Shown: piece by piece, positions 26,126 to 34,555 of the stretch
How the letters are laid out: each line of letters starts with the position of its first letter
How positions within the stretch are numbered: the first letter of the stretch is position 1
Assembly (NCBI RefSeq): GCF_023016115.1
Contig: NZ_JALKBH010000004.1
Coordinates: 561,768-625,767 of the forward strand
Length of the DNA stretch: 64,000 nucleotides
Reading direction: 5' to 3'
Source of the DNA: Alcanivorax sp. S6407
GTDB lineage: Bacteria > Pseudomonadota > Gammaproteobacteria > Pseudomonadales > Alcanivoracaceae
Translations under genes and position numbers: made by a program
The notes under the pieces: generated by a model
Told to the model about the DNA's origin: nothing
The model's input: the letters and a program-made list of their open reading frames with translations, nothing else
The model's database searches: none

Positions 26126-26366
26126 GCCCATCCCGATACCAGACCCATCACTTCTTTCCGAAATGCACTGAAATTCAAATGTGCAGTGCAAATTGTTTTA
26201 TTTTCAATAGCTTACCATACACCCTGATGGTAAACGGCAATTAAAAACCCGTCTCTTTACGGTCAAAAAACCACCAAACCTAATACTTTCGGCTTGGCAA
26301 ATTTTTGCCCCCTCTTTAAGGTTTTTGACACTTGGTTACATACAATAACAATGATGGAAGTTCACC

Positions 26367-26921
26367 ATGCGTCGCTTGCTAACCGCCACCCTGTGCCTCC
26401 TGCTTCTGGCTCCCTTTAGCCAGGCCGGTCAGTTCCGCTTCAACACCGGCCTCACCGCCGGGCGCTTTGCGGTGGATCTGGATGCCTCAACCCCGATCCC
26501 CGAGGAACTCAATGATGACCGGGCAGCAGGTCTCTATCTCTACCTGGGATACCAGACCAACAGCCGCTTCCTGCTTGATATCGGTGCCAGCACACAAAGC
26601 AATGTAGCCCTGATGAATGTGACCGAAGGGGCGTACACCCGCAGCATCGAGGCCCTGGCAGGTTACGCCCTGCAGTGGAAAGCGCTGTATATCGAGCCCA
26701 AGGCCGGTTATGCGCAGTGGCGTGATGTGGTCAAGGAAAGTGAGGAGTACAGCATGGGTCAGCCGCAAGAGTTTGAGCAGGAAGGCCAGTCCCCGGTGTA
26801 TGTCGGCACCCTGGGGCTGCGCTTCACGCCCAATACCGCACTGGCCCTGTCTTATCGCAGCCTGGCGCTGGACGATGAGCCCCGCGAAAGCCTGATGCTG
26901 GGCATCAGCACCCGATTCTGA
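26367..26921 (+). CDS. small outer-membrane beta-barrel protein
   Basis: 184 residues with a signal peptide ending FSQA at about residue 20. Alternating strands (FRFNTGLTAGRFAVDLD, AGLYLYLGYQTNSRFLLDIGAS, YALQWKALYIEPKAGYAQW, YVGTLGLRFTPNTALALSYRSL) and a terminal phenylalanine (GISTRF) fit an 8-stranded OmpA/OmpX-like barrel. No function recognised. Convergent with another barrel gene. Confidence 0.78.
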   Translation: MRRLLTATLCLLLLAPFSQAGQFRFNTGLTAGRFAVDLDASTPIPEELNDDRAAGLYLYLGYQTNSRFLLDIGASTQSNVALMNVTEGAYTRSIEALAGYALQWKALYIEPKAGYAQWRDVVKESEEYSMGQPQEFEQEGQSPVYVGTLGLRFTPNTALALSYRSLALDDEPRESLMLGISTRF

Positions 26922-26933
26922 TCTGTCACTGAA

Positions 26934-26956
26934 AACGGGGCTGTGTCAGCCCCGTT
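26934..26956. terminator. bidirectional terminator between two barrel genes
   Basis: AACGGGGCTG/CAGCCCCGTT, a perfect 10-bp stem with TGT loop. T-rich flank on the minus side; it separates two convergent genes. Confidence 0.72.
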
Positions 26957-26973
26957 CCAGCCATGCCATAACG

Positions 26974-27570
26974 CTAGAAGGTGAGTTGGGCGCCAATGTT
27001 CCAGGCATCCACGTTAACGACACTGTCAGAGTCATATTCCATCCGGTAACGATCAAAACCGCCACGGATCTGAATCTCGTCGAAAAAGTACATCATGCCG
27101 AAACCGACCACGAAATCGGTGCCGCTATCGCTGTCGTTGAAGGAGGTACCGGCACCGCTGGATTGCGACGTCGCATCCCACTGAAAGAGGCCGATTCGGC
27201 CATAAGCGAAGGTGTTACGCCAGGCCACCTCGGTAGCCCCGATCAGGGACAGATCAATGCCATCCGCCTCGGTGCTGGCCGTGAAGCCGGGGCCGGTGGC
27301 CGTGATTTCGCCAAGATCCACAAAACTCAGCTCGGCACCCACAAAGCCCATCAGTTCATCAAAGGCGTGGTATTCCTGCAGCACCCCGCCACGAATGCCA
27401 AGCCCGCTGTCCTTGTCATCAATGCTCAGATCGGAACCGGGAATCACATCCCCGGAGTGAATATCAGAATTGGTCCAGTGGTACTGCAGGCCAATATAAG
27501 GACGGATCGTTTCAGCTGCATGAGCAGCCCCGGTGACCGCGATCCCGGCGGCCATAATCAGGTATTTCAT
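26974..27570 (-). CDS. small outer-membrane beta-barrel protein
   Basis: 198 residues; signal peptide MKYLIMAAGIAVTGAAHA. Mature strands include IRPYIGLQYHWTNSDI, LGIRGGVLQEYHAFDELMGFVGAELSFVDLG, GTDFVVGFGMMYFFDEIQIRGGFDRY and a terminal NIGAQLTF with phenylalanine. It looks like the OmpA-like porin family barrel (8 strands). It is not closely similar to the convergent barrel at 26367. Confidence 0.78.
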   Translation of the reverse strand: MKYLIMAAGIAVTGAAHAAETIRPYIGLQYHWTNSDIHSGDVIPGSDLSIDDKDSGLGIRGGVLQEYHAFDELMGFVGAELSFVDLGEITATGPGFTASTEADGIDLSLIGATEVAWRNTFAYGRIGLFQWDATSQSSGAGTSFNDSDSGTDFVVGFGMMYFFDEIQIRGGFDRYRMEYDSDSVVNVDAWNIGAQLTF

Positions 27571-27669
27571 GTGCGTTCCCTGCGTTTTTCAGATTGTCAT
27601 TCCCTTTCCATCACCCAAAAGGCTAACCCATCGCTGTATCACAGGGAACGGTTGCGTCGGACAATCCCG

Positions 27670-28134
27670 TCAGGAAACACGAAAATGTTTTCGCACGTTG
27701 TCATTCACCCAACCACCCATGCTTTCTCGACCAATACTGTCGATAAAATCCCTGACCTGATCGGTATAGGCGCGATCTTCTTCAAGAATATGATGCAGCA
27801 ACCATTTTTCCAGCAACTGCAGCAGGGCTTCTGCCACGTCTTCACCCTTTTCGGTACTGCGTAACAGGGATTCGATCCGCTGGGTAAATTGACGATGCAC
27901 ATGGTGATGGTCGTCCAGCTCCTTGTAGCCGGCTCGCTCCATCAATGCCTCTTCGAAACTGAAATGGGATTCGGTGTAATCCACCAGGTCATAGAGGATG
28001 CGGGCGACACCCAGATAGGCATCCGGCTTCCCGACCAGCTGATCCAGCGCATTGATAAAATCCACAATGCGCTTGTGTTGCTGGTCGATGACCAGGATAT
28101 CCAGTTCGTATTCAGGACCCCATACGATTCTCAT
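27670..28134 (-). CDS. bacteriohemerythrin
   Basis: 154 residues; ATG 28134 chosen because GGAGGTGG lies 7 nt upstream. All di-iron ligands are visible: H in IDQQHKRI, HxxxE in SHFSFEE, HxxxH in HVHRQF (with DDHHHVH) and HxxxxD in HHILEEDRAYTD. Hemerythrins bind oxygen reversibly and may store it or sense it. A candidate Anr/Fnr site 65 bp upstream suggests induction at low oxygen. The C-terminal 20 residues extend beyond the four-helix bundle. Confidence 0.92.
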   Translation of the reverse strand: MRIVWGPEYELDILVIDQQHKRIVDFINALDQLVGKPDAYLGVARILYDLVDYTESHFSFEEALMERAGYKELDDHHHVHRQFTQRIESLLRSTEKGEDVAEALLQLLEKWLLHHILEEDRAYTDQVRDFIDSIGRESMGGWVNDNVRKHFRVS

Positions 28135-28192
28135 GATCCACCTCCGGGATTGATGCAAGCTCTCACGCTAACAAGGCACCACGACATCAATA

Positions 28193-28206
28193 TAGATGCA
28201 GATCAA
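28193..28206 (-). promoter_or_regulatory. Anr/Fnr-box-like site upstream of bacteriohemerythrin
   Basis: On the minus strand TTGATCTGCATCTA matches TTGAT-N4-ATCAA at 8 of 10 defined positions, centred 65 bp upstream of the ATG. The rest of the gap 28135-28506 holds no gene I can support. Confidence 0.5.
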
Positions 28207-28506
28207 GATTTATAGCGTTGCTGGCACCGTCTGTCCGAGCGATGCTCCGACATGGATGATTGAACTTTGTTCTATCGCAAAGCGGAGGTTATGGGCTTTA
28301 CCTGATGACCTATAACGAATTCATTTTTTATTCGGATTGGCACTATCGAGACAGTGCTGCCGTCTATCCGCTTTGTGTCTTCCCGAAATATGACTCTGGG
28401 CATCCACGCAACGCTTCACGCAACTCAACATTCCACCAAAACTTTAGTTATACCCATTTCCTGAGCAGCGGATTATGCTTTTTGTTTTTTCAGGGAAGGA
28501 TGAAAG

Positions 28507-28884
28507 ATGGACCGTAAATTCATGATGACCGCTCTGGGCTATGCCATCGTCGGCATGCTGCTGGGCATTCATATGGCCGCTACCCACAACCATATTCAAC
28601 ACGTTACCCATGCGCATATCATGCTGATCGGCTTTGTGATCTCCATGGCCTATGCGCTGTGCCACAAACTGTGGCTGGGCAATCTCACCAGCGGGCTTGC
28701 CAAAGCGCAGTACTACCTGCATCAGGTCGGCACTATCGTTATCCTGATCAGCCTGTTCCTGATGTATGGCAACTTTGCCAGCGTCCAGACCATGGAACCG
28801 TTCCTGGCCATCAGCTCCATTGTGGTCCTGCTGGGCATGATTCTGATGAAGGTCTTGTTCATCAAACACAGCAAGAGCGCCTGA
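28507..28884 (+). CDS. small histidine-rich four-helix membrane protein (oxidase subunit I-like fragment family)
   Basis: 125 residues; ATG preceded by AGGGAAGG. Four membrane helices (about 7-25, 38-58, 70-90, 97-117). The first loop has HMAATHNHIQHVTHAHIMLIGF. This resembles small proteins annotated as cytochrome-c-oxidase-like that share the HAHINLLGW-type motif with subunit I of heme-copper oxidases, but it is far too short for an oxidase. The histidines could bind heme or metal. It follows bacteriohemerythrin in opposite orientation, so an oxygen link is possible. Confidence 0.65.
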   Translation: MDRKFMMTALGYAIVGMLLGIHMAATHNHIQHVTHAHIMLIGFVISMAYALCHKLWLGNLTSGLAKAQYYLHQVGTIVILISLFLMYGNFASVQTMEPFLAISSIVVLLGMILMKVLFIKHSKSA

Positions 28885-28971
28885 TGTACTCGATTCAGTG
28901 AAGGCTGCCTGAGAGACATTCTCGCCGTGGCTGATCATCAGTCCAAGCGACAAAATCTAATGGCAGCCACG

Positions 28972-29046
28972 AGTAACGAGTTTCGAAAGTCAAAACCCGT
29001 CAGTAATGAAAGGTTTTCGAAACTCGTTACTCGTTACTCGCTTCTG
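28972..29046. repeat. heptad fold-back element, GAGTAAC/ACTCGTT type
   Basis: The left arm GAGTAACGAGTTTCGAAA (28971-28988) is a perfect reverse complement of TTTCGAAACTCGTTACTC in the right arm, which adds another ACTCGTT and ACTCGCT. The 25-bp loop holds ACCCGTCAGTAATG. In the reductase-gene sense the arm starts 8 nt after its stop codon. Confidence 0.8.
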
Positions 29047-29054
29047 CACTTCAA

Positions 29055-30005
29055 CTACACAACCTGAATAACCACCTTGCCGCGACAGCGGCCGCTACGA
29101 TTGCGTTCATAGGCGGCTTCGCTATCTGCAAGGGGATAAACACTGTCGATGATGGGCTTGAGTGCTCCCTGTTCCACCATGTCTGCCAGGGTATCGAGAT
29201 CCTGACGGTAGGATTCCACCACCACGGTACCGGCTTTTTTACCCAGCACCCGATAGAGGGGAGTGGCAAACATGGAGGCGCCCTGACCGCCGGTGGAAAT
29301 AAAGTGGCCCTGCTTGCCAAGCAACGCCTTGCAAGTGAGCGGGGTCTCGTAGGACGTCACATCGAAGACGATATCGAACTCACCCGCTGTCTTGCGGTAA
29401 TCGCCTTTGCTGTAGTCGATCAGGGCATCGGCTCCCAGATCACGGACAAAATCCAGATTGCGGGTGCTACATACCCCGGTGACATGCAGCTTCATCTGTT
29501 TGGCGATCTGCACGGCCAGGGTGCCGACCCCGCCAGAGGCACCGATGATCAATACCGACTTGCCTGCGCTGGCACCGCCCTTGCGCAGCCCTTGCAGCGC
29601 GGTCAGTGCCGCCAGCGGCAGGGAGGCCGCTTCATTGAAGCTGAGATTGCTGGGCTTTTTCGCGACGCGATGCTGATTGATGCGGGCCTGCTCGGCAAGG
29701 GATGCGGTGCGCAGGCGCATGTCCATGCCATAGACCTCATCACCTATCTCGAAGTGGCGAACATTGCTGCCCTTGCCGATCACCACGCCAGCGAGGTCAT
29801 CACCGAAAATCGGTGGCAGACGCCGGGTACCCACCGGGGTCGCCGCCATGGCCAGATGATAGTTCAGCTTCCAGTCCTTGGGGTTCACCGATGCCGCATG
29901 CACCTCCACCAACACATCATCCGGGCCCAGTCGTGTCGGCGCATCGGTCTCGCTGAGAACCAGCCTGGTGTTGGGCCCCCAACCGGTGGTGGTAATGGCT
30001 TTCAT
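29055..30005 (-). CDS. NAD(P)-dependent zinc-less alcohol dehydrogenase/quinone reductase (MDR)
   Basis: 316 residues. The MDR pattern is full length: VEVHAASVNPKDW, GDDLAGVVIGKGSNVRHFEIGDEVYGMD, AALTALQGLRKG and the NADPH-binding IIGASGGVGTLAVQIAKQ. The catalytic and structural zinc cysteines are missing, so it belongs to the quinone oxidoreductase/enoyl reductase branch. Substrate unknown. Single gene with a heptad element directly behind its stop. Confidence 0.88.
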   Translation of the reverse strand: MKAITTTGWGPNTRLVLSETDAPTRLGPDDVLVEVHAASVNPKDWKLNYHLAMAATPVGTRRLPPIFGDDLAGVVIGKGSNVRHFEIGDEVYGMDMRLRTASLAEQARINQHRVAKKPSNLSFNEAASLPLAALTALQGLRKGGASAGKSVLIIGASGGVGTLAVQIAKQMKLHVTGVCSTRNLDFVRDLGADALIDYSKGDYRKTAGEFDIVFDVTSYETPLTCKALLGKQGHFISTGGQGASMFATPLYRVLGKKAGTVVVESYRQDLDTLADMVEQGALKPIIDSVYPLADSEAAYERNRSGRCRGKVVIQVV

Positions 30006-30112
30006 GGCGTCACTCCCTGTTTGTCAGTGCAGCCGCTAGCTTAGCAAAGGGCAGGGTGAAGAAAGCGGTCCGAAAATGCCAAGGGGAGGGAGGTATTGTG
30101 TCAATGGAGTTG

Positions 30113-30271
30113 AGTTGCAAGCCGCAAGCTACAAGCTGCAACACGGATCAAGGACGGTGCCGGCTTTTTTGTCCGGGCTTCGCGCTGCGGGTATGGGCGC
30201 GGTACCGGGCTTTAAAACCGGCACGCATAGTGAGTCGCGTTGTAGCTTGAAGCTTGTAGCTTGCGGCTGCT
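30113..30271. repeat. heptad fold-back element with GC-rich core (arfB 3' side)
   Basis: The left arm (30115-30142) is GTTGCAA, GCCGCAA, GCTACAA, GCTGCAA. The right arm (30239-30268) is GTTGTAG, CTTGAAG, CTTGTAG, CTTGCGG; together a fold-back. The core carries TTCGCGCTG, GGGCGCGG, ACCGGGC and GGCAC...TGAGTCGC, most of which recur in the element at 30720-30877. In arfB sense the arm begins directly after its stop codon. Confidence 0.85.
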
Positions 30272-30687
30272 CACCCCGGATCCACCTTGCCGCGCAGGGA
30301 CTTGATCTGGCCCCGTTTGGTTTTCTTGTCCATGCGGCGCTTCTTGCTGCCCAGAGTAGGGCGGGTGGCCTTGCGCTTTTTCTGCTCCACGGTGACGCTC
30401 TGGATCAACTGGGCGAGACGGGCGAGGGCGTTTTCCTTGTTCTTTTCCTGGGTGCGAAACTGCTGCGCCTTGATCACCACCACACCATCACTGTTGATGC
30501 GCTGATCACTGAGCGCCAGCAAACGCTCCTTGTAAATCTCCGGCAGGGAGGAGGCGCGGATATCGAAGCGCAGGTGGATGGCTGAGGAGACCTTGTTGAC
30601 GTTCTGGCCGCCACTGCCCTGGGCACGAATGGCCTGCAGGTCGATTTCGGTTTCCGGAATGGCGAGGTTGCGGGTGATTTGCAGCAT
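30271..30687 (-). CDS. arfB: alternative ribosome-rescue factor ArfB (peptidyl-tRNA hydrolase)
   Basis: 138 residues from ATG 30687. The release-factor loop [20 protein letters not shown] holds the catalytic GGQ. The basic C-terminal tail ([20 protein letters not shown], then KSLRGK) is the part that enters the empty mRNA channel of stalled ribosomes. Length matches E. coli ArfB (140). It frees ribosomes stalled without a stop codon. Heptad elements with related cores flank the gene on both sides. Confidence 0.95.
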   Translation of the reverse strand: MLQITRNLAIPETEIDLQAIRAQGSGGQNVNKVSSAIHLRFDIRASSLPEIYKERLLALSDQRINSDGVVVIKAQQFRTQEKNKENALARLAQLIQSVTVEQKKRKATRPTLGSKKRRMDKKTKRGQIKSLRGKVDPG

Positions 30688-30719
30688 GCAGCTACTGTAG
30701 CGGCTGCAGGGAAAGGGGT

Positions 30720-30877
30720 TCAAGCTGCAAGCTGCAAGCTACAACACGAAGATTGTTCCTTGTGTCATCTTCTGCCCGGACTCCGCGCTGATAGTTTGGG
30801 CGCGGGACCGGGCGTCAAAACAGGCACTCACAATGAGTCGCGTTGCAGCTTGAAGCTTGATGCTTGTAGCTTGAATC
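30720..30877. repeat. heptad fold-back element with GC-rich core (arfB 5' side)
   Basis: Left arm CAAGCTG, CAAGCTG, CAAGCTA, CAACACG (30721-30748); right arm GTTGCAG, CTTGAAG, CTTGATG, CTTGTAG, CTTGAA (30842-30875). The core shares CCGCGCTG, GGGCGCGG, ACCGGGC, GGCACTCA and TGAGTCGCGTTG with the element at 30113. The right arm abuts the stop codon of the SPFH gene. Confidence 0.85.
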
Positions 30878-32227
30878 TTACTTCTTCACATCCCGGTCGT
30901 AGCTGAGGCGCTTGGCCGCGTCCAGGGTGAGCATCTGCATGAAGGCGCGGGTTTCACCGTCGGAACCGGTGGGGGTACCACCGTCACCACCGCCGAACAC
31001 GTACTGCGGCACCTTGCGGTTAGCGAAGGCCTGGGCCCAGATTTTCTGGATCTCGATCTCGGCATCCAGCTTCTGTGCCAGGGCGTTATCCGCCTGCAGC
31101 ACCGCTTTCTTCTGGTAGGCTTCCGCATCCGCCAGGGTACGGCGGGTTTCCGCTTCGATACGGGCTTTTTCCAACTGGATCTGGGCCGTTTCCTTCTCGA
31201 TTTCCGATTGCTCTCTTTGTTTCTGCGCCTGAGTGATGGCCAGTTGCTTTTCGGTTTCCGCTTCGGTGGTACGCTGGATCTGGTCTACCTTGGCCTTGGC
31301 CTGACGCTCGGCCACTTCACGCTCACCACGGGCAATCGCCAACAGACGCTGCTCTTCTTCCTGCACCCGTTGCTCGCGGGCAATGGCGCGGTCGGCAGAG
31401 GCTTTCTGCTTGAGCTGCATGCGCTCCACAAAGCGCTGATTGGGATCCATCTGGGTAACACGGGCTTCCACCACCGTGACACCGTAGTCGATGAAACGCT
31501 GGGATTTGCGCAGCGGAATACCGGCTTCGTCAGTCATCTTGCGCACCACGAAGACGACCTTGCTGTCATCGCCGTATTCCTGTTGATCGGTGCCCATGGC
31601 CACATTCGCTGAGCCCTTGATGTCACCGACCCGCTTTTCGCTCACCTCTTCACGGCGAACGATATAGATGCCGTTGATCATCTGGTTCTCGAACTCGGTG
31701 TTAAATTCGGTACGGCCACCAGAGTAGTACTCTTCAGCGCTCATCAGCGAGGCATTGGCCTGCAGGGTTTCCTTGAAGGCCGGAATCAATGCGGTGCGCA
31801 GCAGGTTTTCCGGGGTACGGTATTCATGGGCCAGATGCAGGAAGCTTTCCTGATCGGTGGGAATGGTAAAGCGCACGGTGGCCTGGGCGTTGGCGTCGAC
31901 CTGATCCAGGAACATGATGTTCTGGGGCGGCAGGGCTGCGGAGGTTTCCGAGCTTTCCACTTCCACATAGTCCAGGGTTTCGCTGCCACCACGAACCGCC
32001 TGAACGGTCAGGGCTCGCTTCCAGGAATTCCAGCGACCAAACAGATAGAACTGGTAGCCCACATCGGACACCACTTCTTCATTACCCATCAGGGTACGCA
32101 CGTGATACACGTAACCCGGCTCGGCGTAAAAAATGGAATTCTGGCCCACAATCAGCAGCCCCAGCGCCCCCACCACCATTCCGGCCACGCCCTTGAACGG
32201 CATCAGTGCCTTGACTCTTTCCAGCAT
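30878..32227 (-). CDS. SPFH/band 7 (prohibitin-like) membrane protein
   Basis: 449 residues. One N-terminal membrane helix (GMVVGALGLLIVGQNSIFY, about 15-33), an SPFH domain to about residue 260, then a long charged coiled coil (about 260-400: EQRVQEEEQRLLAIARGERE, AETEKQLAITQAQKQREQSE) and a glycine-rich tail. Prohibitin-like proteins form large membrane-anchored rings and often work with FtsH-type proteases or with membrane microdomains. No NfeD partner gene is adjacent, which argues against the NfeD-linked class. Confidence 0.82.
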   Translation of the reverse strand: MLERVKALMPFKGVAGMVVGALGLLIVGQNSIFYAEPGYVYHVRTLMGNEEVVSDVGYQFYLFGRWNSWKRALTVQAVRGGSETLDYVEVESSETSAALPPQNIMFLDQVDANAQATVRFTIPTDQESFLHLAHEYRTPENLLRTALIPAFKETLQANASLMSAEEYYSGGRTEFNTEFENQMINGIYIVRREEVSEKRVGDIKGSANVAMGTDQQEYGDDSKVVFVVRKMTDEAGIPLRKSQRFIDYGVTVVEARVTQMDPNQRFVERMQLKQKASADRAIAREQRVQEEEQRLLAIARGEREVAERQAKAKVDQIQRTTEAETEKQLAITQAQKQREQSEIEKETAQIQLEKARIEAETRRTLADAEAYQKKAVLQADNALAQKLDAEIEIQKIWAQAFANRKVPQYVFGGGDGGTPTGSDGETRAFMQMLTLDAAKRLSYDRDVKK

Positions 32228-32340
32228 CCTTATTCCCCTATCCCTTTTTTAATTAGAAGCGGACATTCTAATGAGCGGGAGCAGGATGGGTAGTGGCCAA
32301 TGTCTTACATTTCGGTGAAATGTGGAGGGGTAACAGCTCT

Positions 32341-32379
32341 CAGCTACAAGCTACAAGCTACAAGCTACAAGCTACAAGG
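32341..32379. repeat. tandem heptad arm (AGCTACA x5)
   Basis: Five near-perfect AGCTACA heptads, then AAGGAAAGTCAAAA, nearly the same as AAGGAAAATCAAAA beside the arm at 47476. No matching right arm is clear; it may be half of an element. Sits between the SPFH and cytochrome b561 genes. Confidence 0.75.
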
Positions 32380-32425
32380 AAAGTCAAAATTGCAGGGCTG
32401 CTAAACGCAAGGAACCTTCGACTCG

Positions 32426-32953
32426 CTATTTTCCAAGCATCCTTGGCAGTACATCCGTCTGGCCTTGCTTGCGGTGCAGGATAGCCATGCCGACATGGCC
32501 AATAATCATCGCCAGTAGCACCCAACCCAGCTCGCCGTGGAGTAGCGACCCCAGATCTACCATCCAGTCGATTTTCTCACCGCCACCCACCATCACCGGA
32601 ATCCCCAGAGGTTCAAAAGCACGGCCGGATCCGTATTGGCGCAACAATGCCAGGGCCGGTATCAGAAACAGCAGGGCATAGAGGCCAAGATGCCCAAGTT
32701 TTGCTGGCAGGTTAATGGACGGTGGGCGGTTGCCCAGGTTCTTCAAGGCCCACAACAGCCGAACCACAATCAGGATCATCAGTGCAAAACCGAGGGGCTT
32801 GTGGCTGGGCCAGAAAAACGCCTCGAAGGCACTATCCTCAAAACCGTAGTGCGCAATGGCAGAGAGAAACTGCCAGCCTGTCAATAACGCCATACTCCAG
32901 TGCAGCAGCCGAGAGACAGTGCCGTAACGTTCCGTGCGATCCTGGTTGAGCAT
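32426..32953 (-). CDS. cytochrome b561 family protein
   Basis: 175 residues with four membrane helices. Heme-ligand histidines fit H18 (VSRLLHWSMAL), H51 in the second helix (WPSHKPLGF), H139 (GSLLHGELGW) and H153 (IIGHVGMAILH). Such di-heme proteins carry electrons from quinol, superoxide or ascorbate across or within the inner membrane (YodB/CybB type). No partner gene nearby. Confidence 0.87.
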   Translation of the reverse strand: MLNQDRTERYGTVSRLLHWSMALLTGWQFLSAIAHYGFEDSAFEAFFWPSHKPLGFALMILIVVRLLWALKNLGNRPPSINLPAKLGHLGLYALLFLIPALALLRQYGSGRAFEPLGIPVMVGGGEKIDWMVDLGSLLHGELGWVLLAMIIGHVGMAILHRKQGQTDVLPRMLGK

Positions 32954-33026
32954 GCGTATTCCCCCTGATTCCGTAACCCCAAGTATCGCAGGAAATTATG
33001 CAGAAATTATGGAATCCCCCGGGCCA

Positions 33027-33299
33027 TCAATCGTTGCAGTGCTGTGCCATCCTGTCCTCATAGAAACGCTGATCCTCTGCCCAGAATTCACCCAGCTCAT
33101 CGGTCATGGCCGTTCTGCTGTTGTGTCCGGCGAGGGCGGCACTATACCGATAAGGACTGCGGCAGGTGTCATCCTGCTCTTCAAGGGAGTCCGCGCTGGC
33201 ATCGTCATGGCGATAGGAGAGGGAAGGCGGGGAGAAAGTGACCTGGCACCCGCCCAGAAAAACAAGGGCGGCCAATACCGCCCCCTGCACTTGCCTCAT
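33027..33299 (-). CDS. small lipoprotein, unknown
   Basis: 90 residues from ATG 33299. Its start overlaps the stop of the DUF445 gene (ATGA), which supports both the start and coupled translation. Signal MRQVQGAVLAALVFLGGC with the lipidated cysteine at 18, then a short acidic tail with three more cysteines (QDDTCRS, AQHCND). Not recognised. Confidence 0.65.
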   Translation of the reverse strand: MRQVQGAVLAALVFLGGCQVTFSPPSLSYRHDDASADSLEEQDDTCRSPYRYSAALAGHNSRTAMTDELGEFWAEDQRFYEDRMAQHCND

Positions 33300-34552
33300 G
33301 TCACCGGCACGGCAAAGTGCAACATCACATGAACCTGCAGTTCGCCCACCAGGAAACCCAATACCGCCCCTACGGTAATCAGGATCCATTCATCCTGCTG
33401 GAATGCCGGCCTGAGCAGGCCCTCGAACTCTTCTTCGGTGAGCTCCTGCATCTTGGTGACCAGCAGATTCTTCAGGTCCATGGCTTCCTCGGCGTAGGCT
33501 TCCATGTGGCTGAGGGTTTCCGGCAGATGCTCCATGACCTTGTCCGCCACGGTGCGTTTCATTTCCTGGTACTTGGTGCTGCCCACCGCAAATACCACCA
33601 GCGGCTTGGCCAGGCCGGCCTGTTCATCCATGGTGCGCTGCACCTGTTTCTGAACCAGACCAAACAGGCGATCGGACAGCGGTCCCTTGAGGATAGCCTC
33701 GATCACCGCAGCGGGTGTGACGATTTCGCTGGCCACCAGGGCACCATAACTGGCCGCCACTTGCTTGCGACGCTTGAGGAACAGGCCCTGCCACTCGAAC
33801 AGCCCCAGATAGCGGGTGGGCTGCTTGGGATTGAAGATCATCTTGAGGGCCAGCCAGTCAGTGAACCAGCCGGTGAACAGACCGAACAAGGGAATCACCC
33901 AGGCATTATGGGTCAGCGCCCACACCACCGCCTGAACAATACCGATGGCGAAACCAAACCAGATCCCGGACGTGCGGATGAACTTGAACTCCACATGGCC
34001 CGCTTCCAGGAATACCCGGTTGAGCAGCTCCTTGTCACGGACCAGCGCATTGATGACCAGATCCTTGAGATCGAACACCCGGGAGATGTTGGTCTTGATG
34101 TCCTCCATGATCAGCTCGACCATGTGCGGCGCTTCATTCTGGATACGCTGGATGATCATCTTCTTGACCCGTTCCGGCGCAGACTCCCACAGCCCTGGCT
34201 GATACTTCGCCGCCACTTCCCGGGTAATGTCTTCCACCGAACGAATCAGGGGCTCGCGAATCTCTGCCGCTACCCGGTTGGGATCCAGCCGGTCAAAGAC
34301 ATCTTCCGGCTTGAGCAAACGATCCATCATCAGGTCACAGGCAATACTGGCCATGGTGGCAGACTTGCTCGGCACAATGCCCTGCCAGCCAAAGTACGGG
34401 CGAATACCCACGAACTTCAGTGGCTTGAACATCATCTTGATCGCCACCACCTTGGTGCCATAACCAATGGCTGCCGCCACAAACGGCATGGCCAGGTAGA
34501 GTATCCAGTTGGCCTGAAGATCGGCCAGAATCAGATCAATATCCGTGATCAT
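33296..34552 (-). CDS. DUF445 family membrane protein
   Basis: 418 residues. Helices near the N-terminus (YLAMPFVAAAIGYGTKVVAIKMMF) and middle (FGFAIGIVQAVVWALTHNAWVIPLFGLFTGWFTDWLALKM, given here as one segment pair) and at the C-terminus frame amphipathic repeats. KMMFKPLKFVGIRPYFGWQG and KMIFNPKQPTRYLGLFEWQG are the paired DUF445 motifs. Bacterial YheB-like members are envelope proteins of unknown role. Three bp after the Abi-alpha-like gene and overlapping the lipoprotein gene, so a three-gene operon. Confidence 0.83.
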   Translation of the reverse strand: MITDIDLILADLQANWILYLAMPFVAAAIGYGTKVVAIKMMFKPLKFVGIRPYFGWQGIVPSKSATMASIACDLMMDRLLKPEDVFDRLDPNRVAAEIREPLIRSVEDITREVAAKYQPGLWESAPERVKKMIIQRIQNEAPHMVELIMEDIKTNISRVFDLKDLVINALVRDKELLNRVFLEAGHVEFKFIRTSGIWFGFAIGIVQAVVWALTHNAWVIPLFGLFTGWFTDWLALKMIFNPKQPTRYLGLFEWQGLFLKRRKQVAASYGALVASEIVTPAAVIEAILKGPLSDRLFGLVQKQVQRTMDEQAGLAKPLVVFAVGSTKYQEMKRTVADKVMEHLPETLSHMEAYAEEAMDLKNLLVTKMQELTEEEFEGLLRPAFQQDEWILITVGAVLGFLVGELQVHVMLHFAVPVT

Positions 34553-34555
34553 GGC

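Noticed and set aside
28260..28517. 85-codon plus frame before the histidine-rich membrane protein
   Set aside because: No ribosome site, unusual composition and overlap with the start of the real gene.
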